From assembly GCF_011493005.1 (NCBI RefSeq), contig NZ_CP049158.1, positions 1,674,001 through 1,738,000 on the forward strand: a stretch of 64,000 nucleotides of DNA, written 5' to 3'. Source of the stretch: Caballeronia sp. SBC1. GTDB lineage: Bacteria > Pseudomonadota > Gammaproteobacteria > Burkholderiales > Burkholderiaceae. Positions 26,557-36,173 of this stretch are shown piece by piece. Numbering within the stretch: position 1 is the stretch's first letter; every line of letters starts with the position of its first letter. Below the pieces are notes generated by a model. It was not told the origin of the DNA. It worked only from the letters and a program-made list of their open reading frames with translations, and made no database searches. Made by a program: the position numbers and the translations under genes.

Positions 26557-27702
26557 GTGCCAGTCATTACCTGCATCGAGGATTTGCGCGTGCTCGCGCA
26601 ACGGCGCGTGCCGCGCATGTTCTACGATTACGCCGACAGCGGCTCGTGGACCGAGAGTACCTACCGGGCCAATGAAAGCGATTTCCAGCGTATCAAGCTG
26701 CGCCAGCGCGTAGCGGTCAACATGGCGGGTCGCAGCACCCGCACGGAAATGGTCGGGCAGGAGGTCGCGATGCCCGTGGCGCTCGCACCCACGGGATTGA
26801 CCGGCATGCAGCACGCGGACGGCGAGATCCTCGCCGCGCGCGCAGCAGAGAAGTTCGGTGTCCCGTTCACCTTGTCCACCATGAGCATCTGCTCGATCGA
26901 GGACGTGGCGGCACACACCACTAAACCGTTCTGGTTCCAGCTCTACATGATGCGCGACCGCGACTTTATCGTGCGATTGATCGAGCGCGCCCGGGCGGCG
27001 AAGTGCAGCGCCCTGATGCTCACGCTCGACTTGCAGATCCTCGGTCAGCGCCACAAAGACATCAAGAACGGGCTGTCGGCACCACCCAAACTGACGCTCC
27101 CAAACCTCCTGAACCTCGCCACCAAACCACGCTGGTGCCTCGGCATGCTCGGCACCAAGCGGCGCACTTTCGGCAACATTGTCGGGCATGCAAAGGGCGT
27201 GGGGGATCTCTCGTCCCTGAGCTCATGGACCGCCGAGCAATTCGATCCGGGCCTGAGCTGGGCAGATGTCGAGTGGGTCAAGAAGCTATGGGGCGGCAAG
27301 CTCATCCTGAAGGGCATCATGGATCTGGAAGACGCGCGCCTTGCCGCCGACAGCGGCGCCGACGCAATGATCGTCTCCAACCACGGCGGCCGCCAGCTTG
27401 ACGGTGCGCCATCGTCCATCTCCGCGTTACCCGAGATTGCCAGCGACGTGGGGAATCGAATTGAAGTGTGGGTGGATGGTGGCATTCGCAGCGGACAGGA
27501 CGTGCTGAAAGCCGTGGCGCTCGGCGCGAAGGGCACGCTGATTGGCCGGAGTTTCCTGTACGGGCTGGGCGCAATGGGTGAAGCGGGTGTCGAGCGATGC
27601 CTGCAAGTCATCCACAAGGAACTCGACACCACCATGGCCTTTTGCGGGCACACCGACATCCGTCGCGTGAACAATCAGATCCTGCTGCCCGGGACCTTTT
27701 GA
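26557..27702 (+). CDS. lldD: FMN-dependent alpha-hydroxy-acid oxidase/L-lactate dehydrogenase
   Basis: A 381-aa flavoenzyme of the lactate dehydrogenase/glycolate oxidase family. Motifs: DYADSGSWTESTYRANE (N-terminal FMN region), PTGLTGMQHADGE, FWFQLYMMRDRDF, and LILKGIMDLEDARLA. The active-site His-Arg is in SNHGGRQLDGAPSS (about residue 272), followed by the FMN phosphate region DGGIRSGQDVLKAVALGAKGT. Expected reaction: L-lactate (or another 2-hydroxy acid) to the 2-keto acid, with electrons to quinone. The start is GTG at 26557 after a GAGAGAAA site. It is convergent with the M81 peptidase gene, with a 12-bp gap. Confidence 0.88.
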   Translation: MPVITCIEDLRVLAQRRVPRMFYDYADSGSWTESTYRANESDFQRIKLRQRVAVNMAGRSTRTEMVGQEVAMPVALAPTGLTGMQHADGEILAARAAEKFGVPFTLSTMSICSIEDVAAHTTKPFWFQLYMMRDRDFIVRLIERARAAKCSALMLTLDLQILGQRHKDIKNGLSAPPKLTLPNLLNLATKPRWCLGMLGTKRRTFGNIVGHAKGVGDLSSLSSWTAEQFDPGLSWADVEWVKKLWGGKLILKGIMDLEDARLAADSGADAMIVSNHGGRQLDGAPSSISALPEIASDVGNRIEVWVDGGIRSGQDVLKAVALGAKGTLIGRSFLYGLGAMGEAGVERCLQVIHKELDTTMAFCGHTDIRRVNNQILLPGTF

Positions 27703-27714
27703 AAGCGGGTGCCG

Positions 27715-29208
27715 TTACCAGGTCGTGCCGGCGTCCAGCGGATAGACCGGCCGCCGGACGTTCCTGAATTCGAACAAGCCGAAATCGGAACTGGTCACGC
27801 CACGGCTATCGCATTCAACCAGGCCGTGCGCGATCGGTACGAATACCGGGCGACAATACATACGCGACTTCAGAATTAGGAACGTCGCGCGCCGCGGATC
27901 GATGCCAACGCTTTCAAACACGCCAAGGTCCCAAGGCTCGTGTGTGCGCTCCGTCAACACAATCTTCGCCACACCCATATCAAGCACGGCGGCGCGGCCC
28001 ATGTGGGCGCGCTGCCCCGTGTAGGTCGGTCCACTGATCACGTATTCCCCATCGGTCAACGCACGCACGGCGCCAGTCAGCATGACCGGCGGACGCGGCT
28101 TCGCGGCTCCCCCGCTGAGCTTGTTGCCCACCGCCAACGTGACGGTCTCGCCCACTCCCGCTGCGAACAATGCAGCGACGGCTCCGGGATCACATAGCAG
28201 CCCCATCACGATCCCCGTCAAGCCCTGGCGGATGGCTTCCTCATACACATCCATGGTGTCGCACGTGCCGCCCGACATGCAGTTGTCGCCGTGGTCGAGC
28301 AATAGCACGGGTTTATCGGCGCCACGTGCGAGCACGGCGCCCTCGGCAACGGAATCCGCGAGCGGCGGACTACGATAGAAGAATCCCTCGCGATCGCTCC
28401 AGATTTGCCGCGCAATACACTCCGCCACTTGCGCGGCAGCCTCGCGATCACCGTCGCCGACCACCACCACGCTGATGCAAGGCGCCGGGATATCGGCGAG
28501 CGAAAATCCCGCCAGCACGGAGACGGCGAGCATGCCATCGCGTTCCGCTGCCTGCGCCGCTTCCACTGCACGTTTCATCGCCCCGGCAGCGCTCGCACTG
28601 CGCAGCGTGTGCGTGAGCAGCGGCGGCTGCGACCACGCGATCACCGGCCGCGCACGGCCTTCGATCAGATCGAACAACAGCCGTGCCGCGTGAGCGCCGC
28701 ATTCGAACATATCGACGTGCGGATAGGTCTTGAAGCTGACCATGACATCCGCATTGTCGATCATCTTCTGTGTGACGTTCGCATGCAGATCGAGCGCGAC
28801 GGCTATGGGCGCATGCGGCAACACAGCACGCACGCGTTCAAGCAGGTCGCCCTCGCCGTCGTTCGAATTGTCGGCGACCATTGCGCCGTGCAGGTCGAGC
28901 ATGACTGCATCGCAACCGTGCGCGGCATCCACAATGGCGTTGCAGATGGTGTCGTACGCAACGGCTGCGACCGGACCGCTCGGATTCGCCGACGCCGAAA
29001 CCGGCGTGACAAGTTGCGCGCCCGCGCGTTCGGCGGCGTCGATGAACGCGGACATGGCGGTTCGCATGCCCTTGTTCTCGTTGTATGCGTCCTCGCCAAA
29101 CGCGGGACCGTTACGACCGAAAGCCGCCAGCGGCGTCGCCACCGGCGAGAACGTATTGGTCTCGTGATTCATGCGCGCGACAAGAATTTTCATGAGGCTT
29201 CCAGTCAA
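27715..29208 (-). CDS. M81-family metallopeptidase (MlrC/microcystinase C-like)
   Basis: A 497-aa putative zinc hydrolase. N-terminal domain: ARMNHETNTFSP (metal-binding His-Glu, about residue 13), DLHGAMV and DLHANVT. C-terminal MlrC domain: LLDHGDNCMSGGTCDTM (about residue 318). Family knowledge: MlrC cleaves linear microcystin products; most relatives are uncharacterised amidases or peptidases. It is last gene of a likely five-gene operon (Rieske oxygenase, reductase, DUF2817, binding protein, this), 70 bp after the binding-protein gene. This suggests a role in cleaving an amide in the operon's substrate. Confidence 0.88.
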   Translation of the reverse strand: MTGSLMKILVARMNHETNTFSPVATPLAAFGRNGPAFGEDAYNENKGMRTAMSAFIDAAERAGAQLVTPVSASANPSGPVAAVAYDTICNAIVDAAHGCDAVMLDLHGAMVADNSNDGEGDLLERVRAVLPHAPIAVALDLHANVTQKMIDNADVMVSFKTYPHVDMFECGAHAARLLFDLIEGRARPVIAWSQPPLLTHTLRSASAAGAMKRAVEAAQAAERDGMLAVSVLAGFSLADIPAPCISVVVVGDGDREAAAQVAECIARQIWSDREGFFYRSPPLADSVAEGAVLARGADKPVLLLDHGDNCMSGGTCDTMDVYEEAIRQGLTGIVMGLLCDPGAVAALFAAGVGETVTLAVGNKLSGGAAKPRPPVMLTGAVRALTDGEYVISGPTYTGQRAHMGRAAVLDMGVAKIVLTERTHEPWDLGVFESVGIDPRRATFLILKSRMYCRPVFVPIAHGLVECDSRGVTSSDFGLFEFRNVRRPVYPLDAGTTW

Positions 29209-29278
29209 AAGGTTCAGACCACGCGAACGCTCCTTCCCACACTGCGAGCGAGTTCGTCTCCCGCTCGATCATACATTT

Positions 29279-30064
29279 TCAACTCCCCGAAATATCGAAG
29301 TCGAAGTAGCGTCGCTCGATTTTTCGATAGGTTCCGTCCTTCATCATCGAGTCGATTGCGTGGTCGAGTTTTGTCCGCAACGCCGTATCGTCCTTGCGCA
29401 CGCCGATACCCGCGCCCTTACCCAAGGTCTTCGCGTCGCTTACAGGGTCGCCGACAAACGCAAAGCCCTTGCCTTGCGGCGTCTTAAGAAACCCCTGGCT
29501 GCCGGCAATCATGTCGGTCAGGGTTACATCTATACGGCCGGCCAGCAGGTCCGTGAACACCTGCTCCTGATTAGCATACGACACCACCTCGATCCCGGCC
29601 GGCGCCCAGTTCGCCTTCGCGTAAGCCTCTTGCGTTGAGCCCTGTGCGACACCGACCTTCTTGCCCTTCAACGATGCCACCGTCGGCTTGATATCCACGC
29701 CCTCTTTTCCGATCAGCCGGCTAGGCGTATTGAACAACGGCACGGAAAACGCAACCTGTTCCTCGCGCTTCGGGGTGATCGACATCGCGGACAGGATGGC
29801 ATCGAACTTGCGGCCCTGCAGCGCCGGAATAATGCCGTCGAAACCCGTTTCGACCCAGACGCATTTGACATCGAGCCGCTTGCAGATTTCGTTTCCCAGG
29901 TCGATCTCGAAGCCCACGAGTTGCCCCGATGGCGCCTTCGATTCGAACGGCGCATAGGTCGGGTCAACGCCAAAGCGAAGTTCGCTTGCGTCTTTCGCTT
30001 GCACGCAGAACGCTGCGAGCGACATCGCCATACTAAACGCCATACCAACAAGTGCCTTTTTCAT
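29279..30064 (-). CDS. Periplasmic amino-acid-type ABC transporter substrate-binding protein
   Basis: A 261-aa member of the SBP family 3 (HisJ/ArgT-like). The ATG at 30064 is chosen because of the GGAG site just upstream and because it directly begins the signal peptide MKKALVGMAFSMAMSLAAFC, cleaved near VQAKDA. The mature start ELRFGVDPTYAPFE, GFEIDLGNEICKRL and the C-terminal IGVRKDDTAL are typical. It likely binds a basic or modified amino acid. No permease or ATPase genes are nearby, so it must work with components encoded elsewhere. It is flanked by peptidase-like genes. Confidence 0.9.
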   Translation of the reverse strand: MKKALVGMAFSMAMSLAAFCVQAKDASELRFGVDPTYAPFESKAPSGQLVGFEIDLGNEICKRLDVKCVWVETGFDGIIPALQGRKFDAILSAMSITPKREEQVAFSVPLFNTPSRLIGKEGVDIKPTVASLKGKKVGVAQGSTQEAYAKANWAPAGIEVVSYANQEQVFTDLLAGRIDVTLTDMIAGSQGFLKTPQGKGFAFVGDPVSDAKTLGKGAGIGVRKDDTALRTKLDHAIDSMMKDGTYRKIERRYFDFDISGS

Positions 30065-30178
30065 GGATGCTCCAGTTCGACGGAATAGCCGCATTGTTGA
30101 ATGCGTTGCTGGCTAAGGTTGATAAGACCGCTTCTACAGCGGGTTGCGCGTTTTTTGACGTTGCTCGAGGCTCGGTCG

Positions 30179-31282
30179 CTAGGCTGTCTGCAGAGCCAGG
30201 AGCCCACGTTCGAAAATCTGCCGCGTGCGTAGCTGGGTCAATTCGCGCCAGTCCTGATCGGCGGGATAGAAATGTTCCGCTAGCGCCGTCTTGACCCGGC
30301 GTCCCGTTTCATCTTCAGGATCGCCGTGCAGATGCAACCAGTGATCGTCTCTTAGCGCGCGATGTCCCCGGACGCCATCGTAGGTTCCACATTCGATAAC
30401 CAATTGCATCAGGTCGGTTCCAGGCAGTGAATCGAGGAGTGCCTGTGACGTATAACCAGTCGCAGTCGCCGCGATTCCTGAATCGGTCGTAGCTGCAGGT
30501 CCGGTGATGACCGTGTAGAGCCATGGGCCGAAAACCGACTGTGACTTGGCGAGCGCGGGGTAGCTTTCCTGCGCCACCGCCATCAACATGGCATGACCGA
30601 ACGCGCCTGCGCCGGTATGCAGGTCGAAACACATTGCAGTACGCGCGCCTTCCATAAAACGCTTCGCAATTGCCCGCAACGTACGGTTGCTCCAGGTTGC
30701 CTGCTGACCGCCGAAGAAGATGCCGTCTGCGTGAGCGTACTGCCCTGCCTCAACAATGCTCATTACCGTGGCAAGACCTAGTCTTTCGATCTCATCTGCC
30801 AGCCGTTCGTCGGCGCGGCAGCGAGCGGGACCGTCGAGATCGCGGCACAAATAGATACTGTGAAAAGCCTCATAGCGCGCATTGTCCGGCAGCGGCTCGT
30901 CAAACGCGACGTAGTTCCGGTTAAGGTCGACATTGTCCTCATTCACTCGACGTAACCAGGCCGTTCCCCAAGGATTGATCAGGTGCACCATGACCACGCA
31001 GACATCTGCTGGCAGCGCGCGTTTTTGCAATGAACCAAGGAGTGCGATCTGCGATTCGGAGCCGTAATACCCTTCAATGCCATGCGTCCCGGAGACGACG
31101 ATGAACCGCTTGGGTGCGAGCGGATCGCCGATCACTGCTACGTCGGTGGCGAGCATTTCACGGCGGGGGCCACGCATTGGATGCTCGAACTCCGTGAGCT
31201 CGGCGCCGGCAGCCCGCGCGGCTTCGATAAAACGCTCTCGCTGGGCGGTAAAGCCTGGAGCTTCAATGAAATGCCGGTTCAT
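30179..31282 (-). CDS. DUF2817/M14-like zinc carboxypeptidase family protein
   Basis: A 367-aa protein with the carboxypeptidase-type zinc pattern: HxxE in SGTHGIEGYYGS (about residue 72), NRNYVAFD with the substrate-carboxylate arginine, the third zinc His in FDLHTGAGAFG, and a candidate catalytic Glu in LVIECGTYDG. It has no signal peptide, so it is predicted cytoplasmic. It lies 49 bp after the reductase gene. It probably releases an amino acid from an N-acyl or peptide-like substrate. This is inferred from the fold; the family is biochemically poorly known. Confidence 0.85.
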   Translation of the reverse strand: MNRHFIEAPGFTAQRERFIEAARAAGAELTEFEHPMRGPRREMLATDVAVIGDPLAPKRFIVVSGTHGIEGYYGSESQIALLGSLQKRALPADVCVVMVHLINPWGTAWLRRVNEDNVDLNRNYVAFDEPLPDNARYEAFHSIYLCRDLDGPARCRADERLADEIERLGLATVMSIVEAGQYAHADGIFFGGQQATWSNRTLRAIAKRFMEGARTAMCFDLHTGAGAFGHAMLMAVAQESYPALAKSQSVFGPWLYTVITGPAATTDSGIAATATGYTSQALLDSLPGTDLMQLVIECGTYDGVRGHRALRDDHWLHLHGDPEDETGRRVKTALAEHFYPADQDWRELTQLRTRQIFERGLLALQTA

Positions 31283-31331
31283 CTTTTCGTTCCGAAATTT
31301 TTAATCGCTGGTGGAAAACTAGTTTGCTTTG

Positions 31332-32456
31332 CTAAACAATTTGTATAGTGACCGCAGTTGATGGCCTTGCGCAGCACAGCAACAGCTCTCCGTCGCGCGG
31401 TTCATCGAGCGGTTGCTCGAAGTACTCGACCGTACCGTCGATCAACTGACTGGCACAACTCCCGCACAATCCTGCGCGGCAACTGAACGGCGGTTTAAGG
31501 CCCGCGGCTTCGGCAAAATCCAGCAATGAATGACATGACGGGTCCCATGCAACGGTCTTGCCGGAAGGCATAAAACAAACCGTGGGAACGGACGCTTCAG
31601 GCGCTTCGGATGTAACAGAAGGCTCGGGCGAAGACGGCACGTCGACCTCTTCCGGTTCAAGCACTGAGGCAGGTCCGAAGAACTCATGCCGGATGCGGGC
31701 TTTTTCGACACCAAGACTCCGTAGCAATCGGAAGTTCGTCTGCATGAAGCGTGTTGGACCGCACAGGTAAACGTCGTAGTCGTCGAGCGGCAGCAGGCGT
31801 TGCATGGTCTCGCGCGTGATCAGGCCGTGGCTGTCAAAGCACTGCCCGGCTACGTCCAGTGATTCAGGCATGCGATAACAGATATGCGTCAATACACCCT
31901 CCCTGCTCGCCTGCAAGCGCGCCACTTCATCCCGGAACGCATGGACCGCGCCGTTTTCGCATGCGTGGATGAAATAGACGCGACGCCGGGATGTGGCACA
32001 CAAACGATGCAACATGCTAAGCATCGGCGTCACGCCAACGCCGCCGCTTAACAACACGACGGGTCGATCGCTAAGCTCATCGAGTACAAACGCACCGGCT
32101 GGACCTGCAACATCAAGCGTAGCGGCCGCCTCGATCACCCCGTGTAGATGGCTCGATACCAGCCCGTCAGGCAGTTCACTTCGACCCGACGGCGCCAGCT
32201 GATGCTTGACCGAAATACGCCAGCGTGTGCGTTCGGCAGGATCACCGGACAGGCTGTAATGCCGTAGCAGGCGCTGTCCGTCCGACCCGGTGATACGCAC
32301 CTGAACAAATTGTCCCGGCAAGAAAGCCGGCAGCAACGTACCGTCCGCCGCTTCAAGCACGAACGATTTGATGACGCTGCTTTCCCGCTGCACCTCAGCT
32401 ACGCGCATCCGCTTGAACGCTTGCGGTTCTGTTGCCTGTTCTGTTGCCTGTTGCAT
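31332..32456 (-). CDS. Ferredoxin reductase-type electron-transfer subunit (FAD, NAD and 2Fe-2S)
   Basis: A 374-aa reductase that passes electrons from NAD(P)H to the neighbouring Rieske oxygenase. Order of domains: FAD-binding (RHYSLSGDP about residue 64), NAD-binding (LLSGGVGVTPMLSMLH about 136), an acidic Pro/Ser/Glu-rich linker (~265-295), then a C-terminal plant-type 2Fe-2S ferredoxin (CRAGLCGSCAS and the last Cys in LLLCCARP). It is separated from the oxygenase stop by 2 bp. The N-terminus contains a small duplicated stretch (QATEQATE). Confidence 0.92.
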   Translation of the reverse strand: MQQATEQATEPQAFKRMRVAEVQRESSVIKSFVLEAADGTLLPAFLPGQFVQVRITGSDGQRLLRHYSLSGDPAERTRWRISVKHQLAPSGRSELPDGLVSSHLHGVIEAAATLDVAGPAGAFVLDELSDRPVVLLSGGVGVTPMLSMLHRLCATSRRRVYFIHACENGAVHAFRDEVARLQASREGVLTHICYRMPESLDVAGQCFDSHGLITRETMQRLLPLDDYDVYLCGPTRFMQTNFRLLRSLGVEKARIRHEFFGPASVLEPEEVDVPSSPEPSVTSEAPEASVPTVCFMPSGKTVAWDPSCHSLLDFAEAAGLKPPFSCRAGLCGSCASQLIDGTVEYFEQPLDEPRDGELLLCCARPSTAVTIQIV

Positions 32457-32458
32457 GG

Positions 32459-33511
32459 CTATCGGACGTAGTCGAGCGCTGCAGGTTCCTGAGCCCGCGC
32501 CTCCGTCTCGATCAGCCGTTGCAGGCTTCGTCGAAAGCGCATCGGCCCTGCGTCGAGCGGCAGGTCGAGATTAGGCGTACGCCGATTTGCCATGCCCGCG
32601 TGGACTGCGGTCAGAATCACGCGGTCCTCTTCGAATGCATGACGGACGTCCTCGTTGAACTGACGCGACACGTTTTCGTCGCGTTGATCGAAATTGCGCA
32701 TCTGGAACCAGAAATAACGCGTGTTCGATTCATCTATCGGCGTCATGAAGTTGTATGAGTTCATCAGGAAGACGTGCTCGTGCAGCGGACCTTCGTCGGT
32801 CCCCGTGCCGGCCGGCGTGAACACCGCCTTGATGATCGCGTGCGATGGAAACCGCACTTCGTAATGCTGCTTGCGATCGCAGCGTCCCGAGAATTTTACG
32901 AAGCGCGTGTAGAAGGGCGCCACATCCACGTCTCTCATCCAGCGCGACACCACTACGCCGTCATCAGTCACCGTCGTTTTCAGCGGCTCGGATTCGCATG
33001 CCGCGTTGCCGAACGAGGACGGATGAACCCACGCGACGTGGGACGGATCAAGCAGGTTGTCCGTCACATACAGATAATTGCACGCGACCGTCATTGCATC
33101 CCCCTGGTTCATGCCCCAGGCTGGGTCGTCCCATTCCTCGACCGCGAAAATAGTGTCCGCACTCGCCTGCTCCGGCGAGCCCATCCAGATCCAGACCAGG
33201 CCATAACGCTCTTCAATGGGGTAGGCGCGAACGCGTGCCGCCGGCGGGATTTTTGTCGTGCCGGGTGCGCGCACGCAGCTTCCGGAGCAATCGAACGTGA
33301 GGCCGTGGTAACCGCATTCAATCTGGCCGTCCTGCAAGCGTCCCATCGACAAAGGCAGCTTCCGGTGCGGACATGCGTCTTCCAGCGCGACTACTGCGCC
33401 TCCGGGTTTGCGATATAAGACCACCGGCTCGCCAAGCAAGGTCAACGGGTGCAGCCCTTCGCCAATCTCACTGCTCCACGCCGCCACATACCATGCGTTT
33501 CTTAAGAACAT
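32459..33511 (-). CDS. Rieske non-heme iron oxygenase, VanA (vanillate O-demethylase)-like
   Basis: A 350-aa oxygenase subunit. Rieske cluster: CPHRKLPLS and CGYHGLTF (CxH and CxxH pairs, residues ~46-70). The mononuclear iron site is near NLLDPSHVAWVHPSSF (about residue 165), with a distal acidic ligand. It is similar to one-component-oxygenase O-demethylases (VanA, LigM-type partners). Its usual reactions are O- or N-demethylation or hydroxylation of an aromatic acid. It is first gene of the operon and divergent from a LysR regulator. Operon partners (peptidase-like enzymes and an amino-acid binding protein) hint at an amide or N-substituted substrate instead of plain vanillate. Confidence 0.9.
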   Translation of the reverse strand: MFLRNAWYVAAWSSEIGEGLHPLTLLGEPVVLYRKPGGAVVALEDACPHRKLPLSMGRLQDGQIECGYHGLTFDCSGSCVRAPGTTKIPPAARVRAYPIEERYGLVWIWMGSPEQASADTIFAVEEWDDPAWGMNQGDAMTVACNYLYVTDNLLDPSHVAWVHPSSFGNAACESEPLKTTVTDDGVVVSRWMRDVDVAPFYTRFVKFSGRCDRKQHYEVRFPSHAIIKAVFTPAGTGTDEGPLHEHVFLMNSYNFMTPIDESNTRYFWFQMRNFDQRDENVSRQFNEDVRHAFEEDRVILTAVHAGMANRRTPNLDLPLDAGPMRFRRSLQRLIETEARAQEPAALDYVR

Positions 33512-33670
33512 TGCCCTCTCCGTTCCATTCGGAAGACAACCATTGCGGTTGTTCTATCCGTCTAATCCCTTGAGACTCAGCTTAGGAACTCAAAATTGAA
33601 AAGAACAGAGGGCTAAAGCTTTGGCATCGTTTAGAATTTCTAAAACGACTTGGGTCCCCACCCGCTAGCC

Positions 33671-34612
33671 ATGGACACACTTCCGCCACTGCGAGCGTTA
33701 CAGGTATTCGACACTCTGGGCCGTTGCGGCGGAGTGGTCGAAACAGCGCGCCGGCTTGGAGTCTCGCCGGGCGCGGTCAGCCAGCAGATCAAGATCCTGG
33801 AAGATTCATTGGGCATGCGGCTGCTGGCGAAAGAAGGCAAGCGGCTTCGTCTGACCGCGGCCGGCGTGCGTTATCACGAGACCTGCGCAGCGGCGTTCGA
33901 AAGCCTCCGCGTGGCGGGCGCCGAGATAGAGCGAGTCAGGAACAGGCGCAGCCTCAGTGTGAGCGCGCTACCCTCGCTGCTGTCAAAGTGGCTTGCACCG
34001 CGCATCTACGAGTGGCAAAGCGCGCACCCGGAACTCGATGTGTATCTGGACGGCACGCATTCGGAACCGTCGCCCGATGGCCCCGAGATCGACTTCCGCA
34101 TTACCTACGGCGAGCGCATCAATCATGCGGGCACCACGGTCGAACTCTTTCGCGACAGTGTCGTACCCGTATGCAGCCCCGGGTTGCTCAACACTGGGCG
34201 CTCGCTCGTCAAGCTGGACGACATCCTGGCTTACCCGTTGCTGTCGATAGACTGGTTTCCCAAGTTTTCCTCGCCGCCATCCTGGCGCGAATGGTTTGCA
34301 ACCAATGGCATTGATTGTCCCGAGGACATGCGCAGCAATCGCCTGGTGTTTTCGTTGTCAGGACTCGCCATACAGGCCGCCATTGAAGGTCATGGGTTCG
34401 TGCTGGCGCAGACATCAATGATCGTCGATGACCTCAACGCGGGCCGACTCGTGTTGCCTTTTCCGGTCGGCGTCGCGCTTCCTTCGCCCTATTTCCTGAC
34501 CTGGCAGGCCAGCAGCTTCGACCAGCCGCACTGCCGTGGTTTCCATCGCTGGATTCTCACGCGCAGCCGCGAACAACAAGCGCTTAACGACCGGTTGCTT
34601 GGTCCGGGGTAG
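33671..34612 (+). CDS. LysR-family transcriptional regulator (GcvA-like)
   Basis: A 313-aa activator/repressor. The ATG at 33671 is chosen over an upstream TTG because the conserved LysR N-terminus (LPPLRALQVFDTLGRCG) begins right there. The HTH at residues ~18-45 reads VVETARRLGVSPGAVSQQIK. The effector domain continues to the C-terminus. It is divergent from the Rieske operon, with a ~160-bp shared promoter region, so it probably controls that operon. The intergenic region contains AT-rich stretches (e.g. around 33632-33645) but no clear dyad that I can define as its box. Confidence 0.9.
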   Translation: MDTLPPLRALQVFDTLGRCGGVVETARRLGVSPGAVSQQIKILEDSLGMRLLAKEGKRLRLTAAGVRYHETCAAAFESLRVAGAEIERVRNRRSLSVSALPSLLSKWLAPRIYEWQSAHPELDVYLDGTHSEPSPDGPEIDFRITYGERINHAGTTVELFRDSVVPVCSPGLLNTGRSLVKLDDILAYPLLSIDWFPKFSSPPSWREWFATNGIDCPEDMRSNRLVFSLSGLAIQAAIEGHGFVLAQTSMIVDDLNAGRLVLPFPVGVALPSPYFLTWQASSFDQPHCRGFHRWILTRSREQQALNDRLLGPG

Positions 34613-34620
34613 CGCCCTTT

Positions 34621-34839
34621 TTACTCGCTCGTGTTCTCCCTGGCGACTGCACTACGCACGCGCCCTACAAGCTCTCGACCGCTATCGGTCAGTCGAACGA
34701 TCATAGTGCCGTTATCCCTGCGATTTACCTTGAGCAAACGCCGGTGACGCAAAGCGAGCACCTCCGGAGCAAGGGTGCGAACGGCCGGCTCCCGATCGCC
34801 GATGCTCAGGAGAGCCGGAATCTCGTGATGGCTTAGCAT
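34621..34839 (-). CDS. Small hypothetical protein, possibly winged-helix-like (72 aa)
   Basis: A basic 72-residue protein with a GGGGAG site 6 bases before ATG 34839. The middle (LALRHRRLLKVNRRDNGTMIVRLTDSGRELV) has the helix/beta-wing pattern of a small winged-helix module. It resembles short conserved hypothetical proteins of Burkholderia, but I cannot assign a function. It is convergent with the LysR gene, 8 bp apart. Confidence 0.6.
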   Translation of the reverse strand: MLSHHEIPALLSIGDREPAVRTLAPEVLALRHRRLLKVNRRDNGTMIVRLTDSGRELVGRVRSAVARENTSE

Positions 34840-34910
34840 TACCGCTCCCCGTATGATTTATTTCGACGATGCAAACGTGCGGATTGCTTCCAGCGACCTT
34901 CCCGCGCTTC

Positions 34911-35138
34911 CTACATGCCGCCGAGGAATTTGCCCAGGCAATACTTTCCATAGATTCGGCAATGGACCGGAACGGTCAGGCTTTTCTCAACTGTCACACC
35001 TGACTGCGCCGACACGCGCATCAGGTTGGGAGTGAACGACCGCATAGTGGGATTGAGAATGGCGACTAGCAGAAGAACGACCAGCCCTATCAGGCGGCGC
35101 GCCAGGCTGAATGTGCGGCGAAGCTGATTTTGGTCCAT
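34911..35138 (-). CDS. Small single-pass membrane protein (75 aa)
   Basis: Starts at ATG 35138 (AAGGA nearby) with MDQNQLRRTFSLARRLIG, then one hydrophobic segment (LVVLLLVAILNP) and a short Cys-containing tail. It has no known domain. The basic N-terminus and single membrane segment make a small inner-membrane protein plausible. It could also be chance coding. Confidence 0.35.
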   Translation of the reverse strand: MDQNQLRRTFSLARRLIGLVVLLLVAILNPTMRSFTPNLMRVSAQSGVTVEKSLTVPVHCRIYGKYCLGKFLGGM

Positions 35139-36133
35139 CGCCAATCCTTCGTCGGCTTGCATTGATTGCGCGCTTCAACGGGCTTGAACGGGCTTGATGA
35201 ACTTACGATAAAACACGTCAGCCCACCAAGACCAAATTGAGTGGACATGGCGCCGTCATAACGCACGCAGCCACGTCCGCGCATTGCTTTTAGTGCAACC
35301 AGATCATCTGCACGACCTTTACCACCACCAGCCCGACCGCCACGATCAGGTAACCGCGAAGCACACCCATCCAGATCCGCTTGGTCAGCGTGAGATTAGG
35401 CGGTGGCAGCTCATCTAGCGGCGGCATGCGCCACGTATCCCGTGTTTCCTTCAGATAGCGCTGCTCGGTGCGCCCTTGCGCGCTGCCTGATACTTCGTGG
35501 CCACGCTTGCGCAAGACCACCATGGCCAGATATCCCACCACGGCCAATGCAGTTCCACCGCCCAGCACTTCAAGAATGGTCTCGCCGCTGATGTCCGGGT
35601 ACACAACGGATGCCGTCAGGATAATCGACAACATTACCAGGACCCAAATAACAGCGCCCGTGAAAACGTTGAGCTTCTTCGAGTTGGCCCACGGTCCCAG
35701 CACCGCTTTGTCGTTGCACAATAACAGCAGAAAAACCGTTGCGCTAGGCAACAAAACTCCCGCGAGTGTTTGCACCGCTTCCGTCAATAGTCCAAGCGGG
35801 CTGCCGGGAATAAGCACGAGTGCTGCGGCAGCAGCAACGACGCCGAAATACACCAGATAGAAACCCTTTGCGTCCGACACACCACGGTGCAGCGAGTGAC
35901 GAATCTTGAATACGTCGCCAATGGCATAGGCTGTCGACAGCGACACCGCAGCAGCACCAATGATGCATGCGTCAAGCAAAGCCACGGCGAACAGCGTGGC
36001 GCTCGTGCGTCCCGCGTATTTGCTCAAGCCCGCGATCACCCCGCCTGCATCGGTGAAGTTGCCGAACTCGGGCTTGCCGGCATACAGCGCCGCGCAAAAG
36101 GACATCATTGCCACGCCGCCGATCATCACGAAG

Positions 36134-36141
36134 ACAATACC
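36134..36141. repeat. Target-site duplication, left copy (ACAATACC)
   Basis: Eight bases identical to 37552-37559, directly adjoining the left terminal repeat of the IS. In the uninterrupted gene it encodes part of GIV. Confidence 0.92.
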
Positions 36142-36173
36142 GGCTCTTTTGAAAACTCAGTGGGTAATGCGGC

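Noticed and set aside
30120..30165. Possible terminator after the DUF2817 gene (CCGCT-N5-AGCGG near a T-run)
   Set aside because: The T-run lies on the wrong side for the minus-strand gene, and the stem is only five base pairs.
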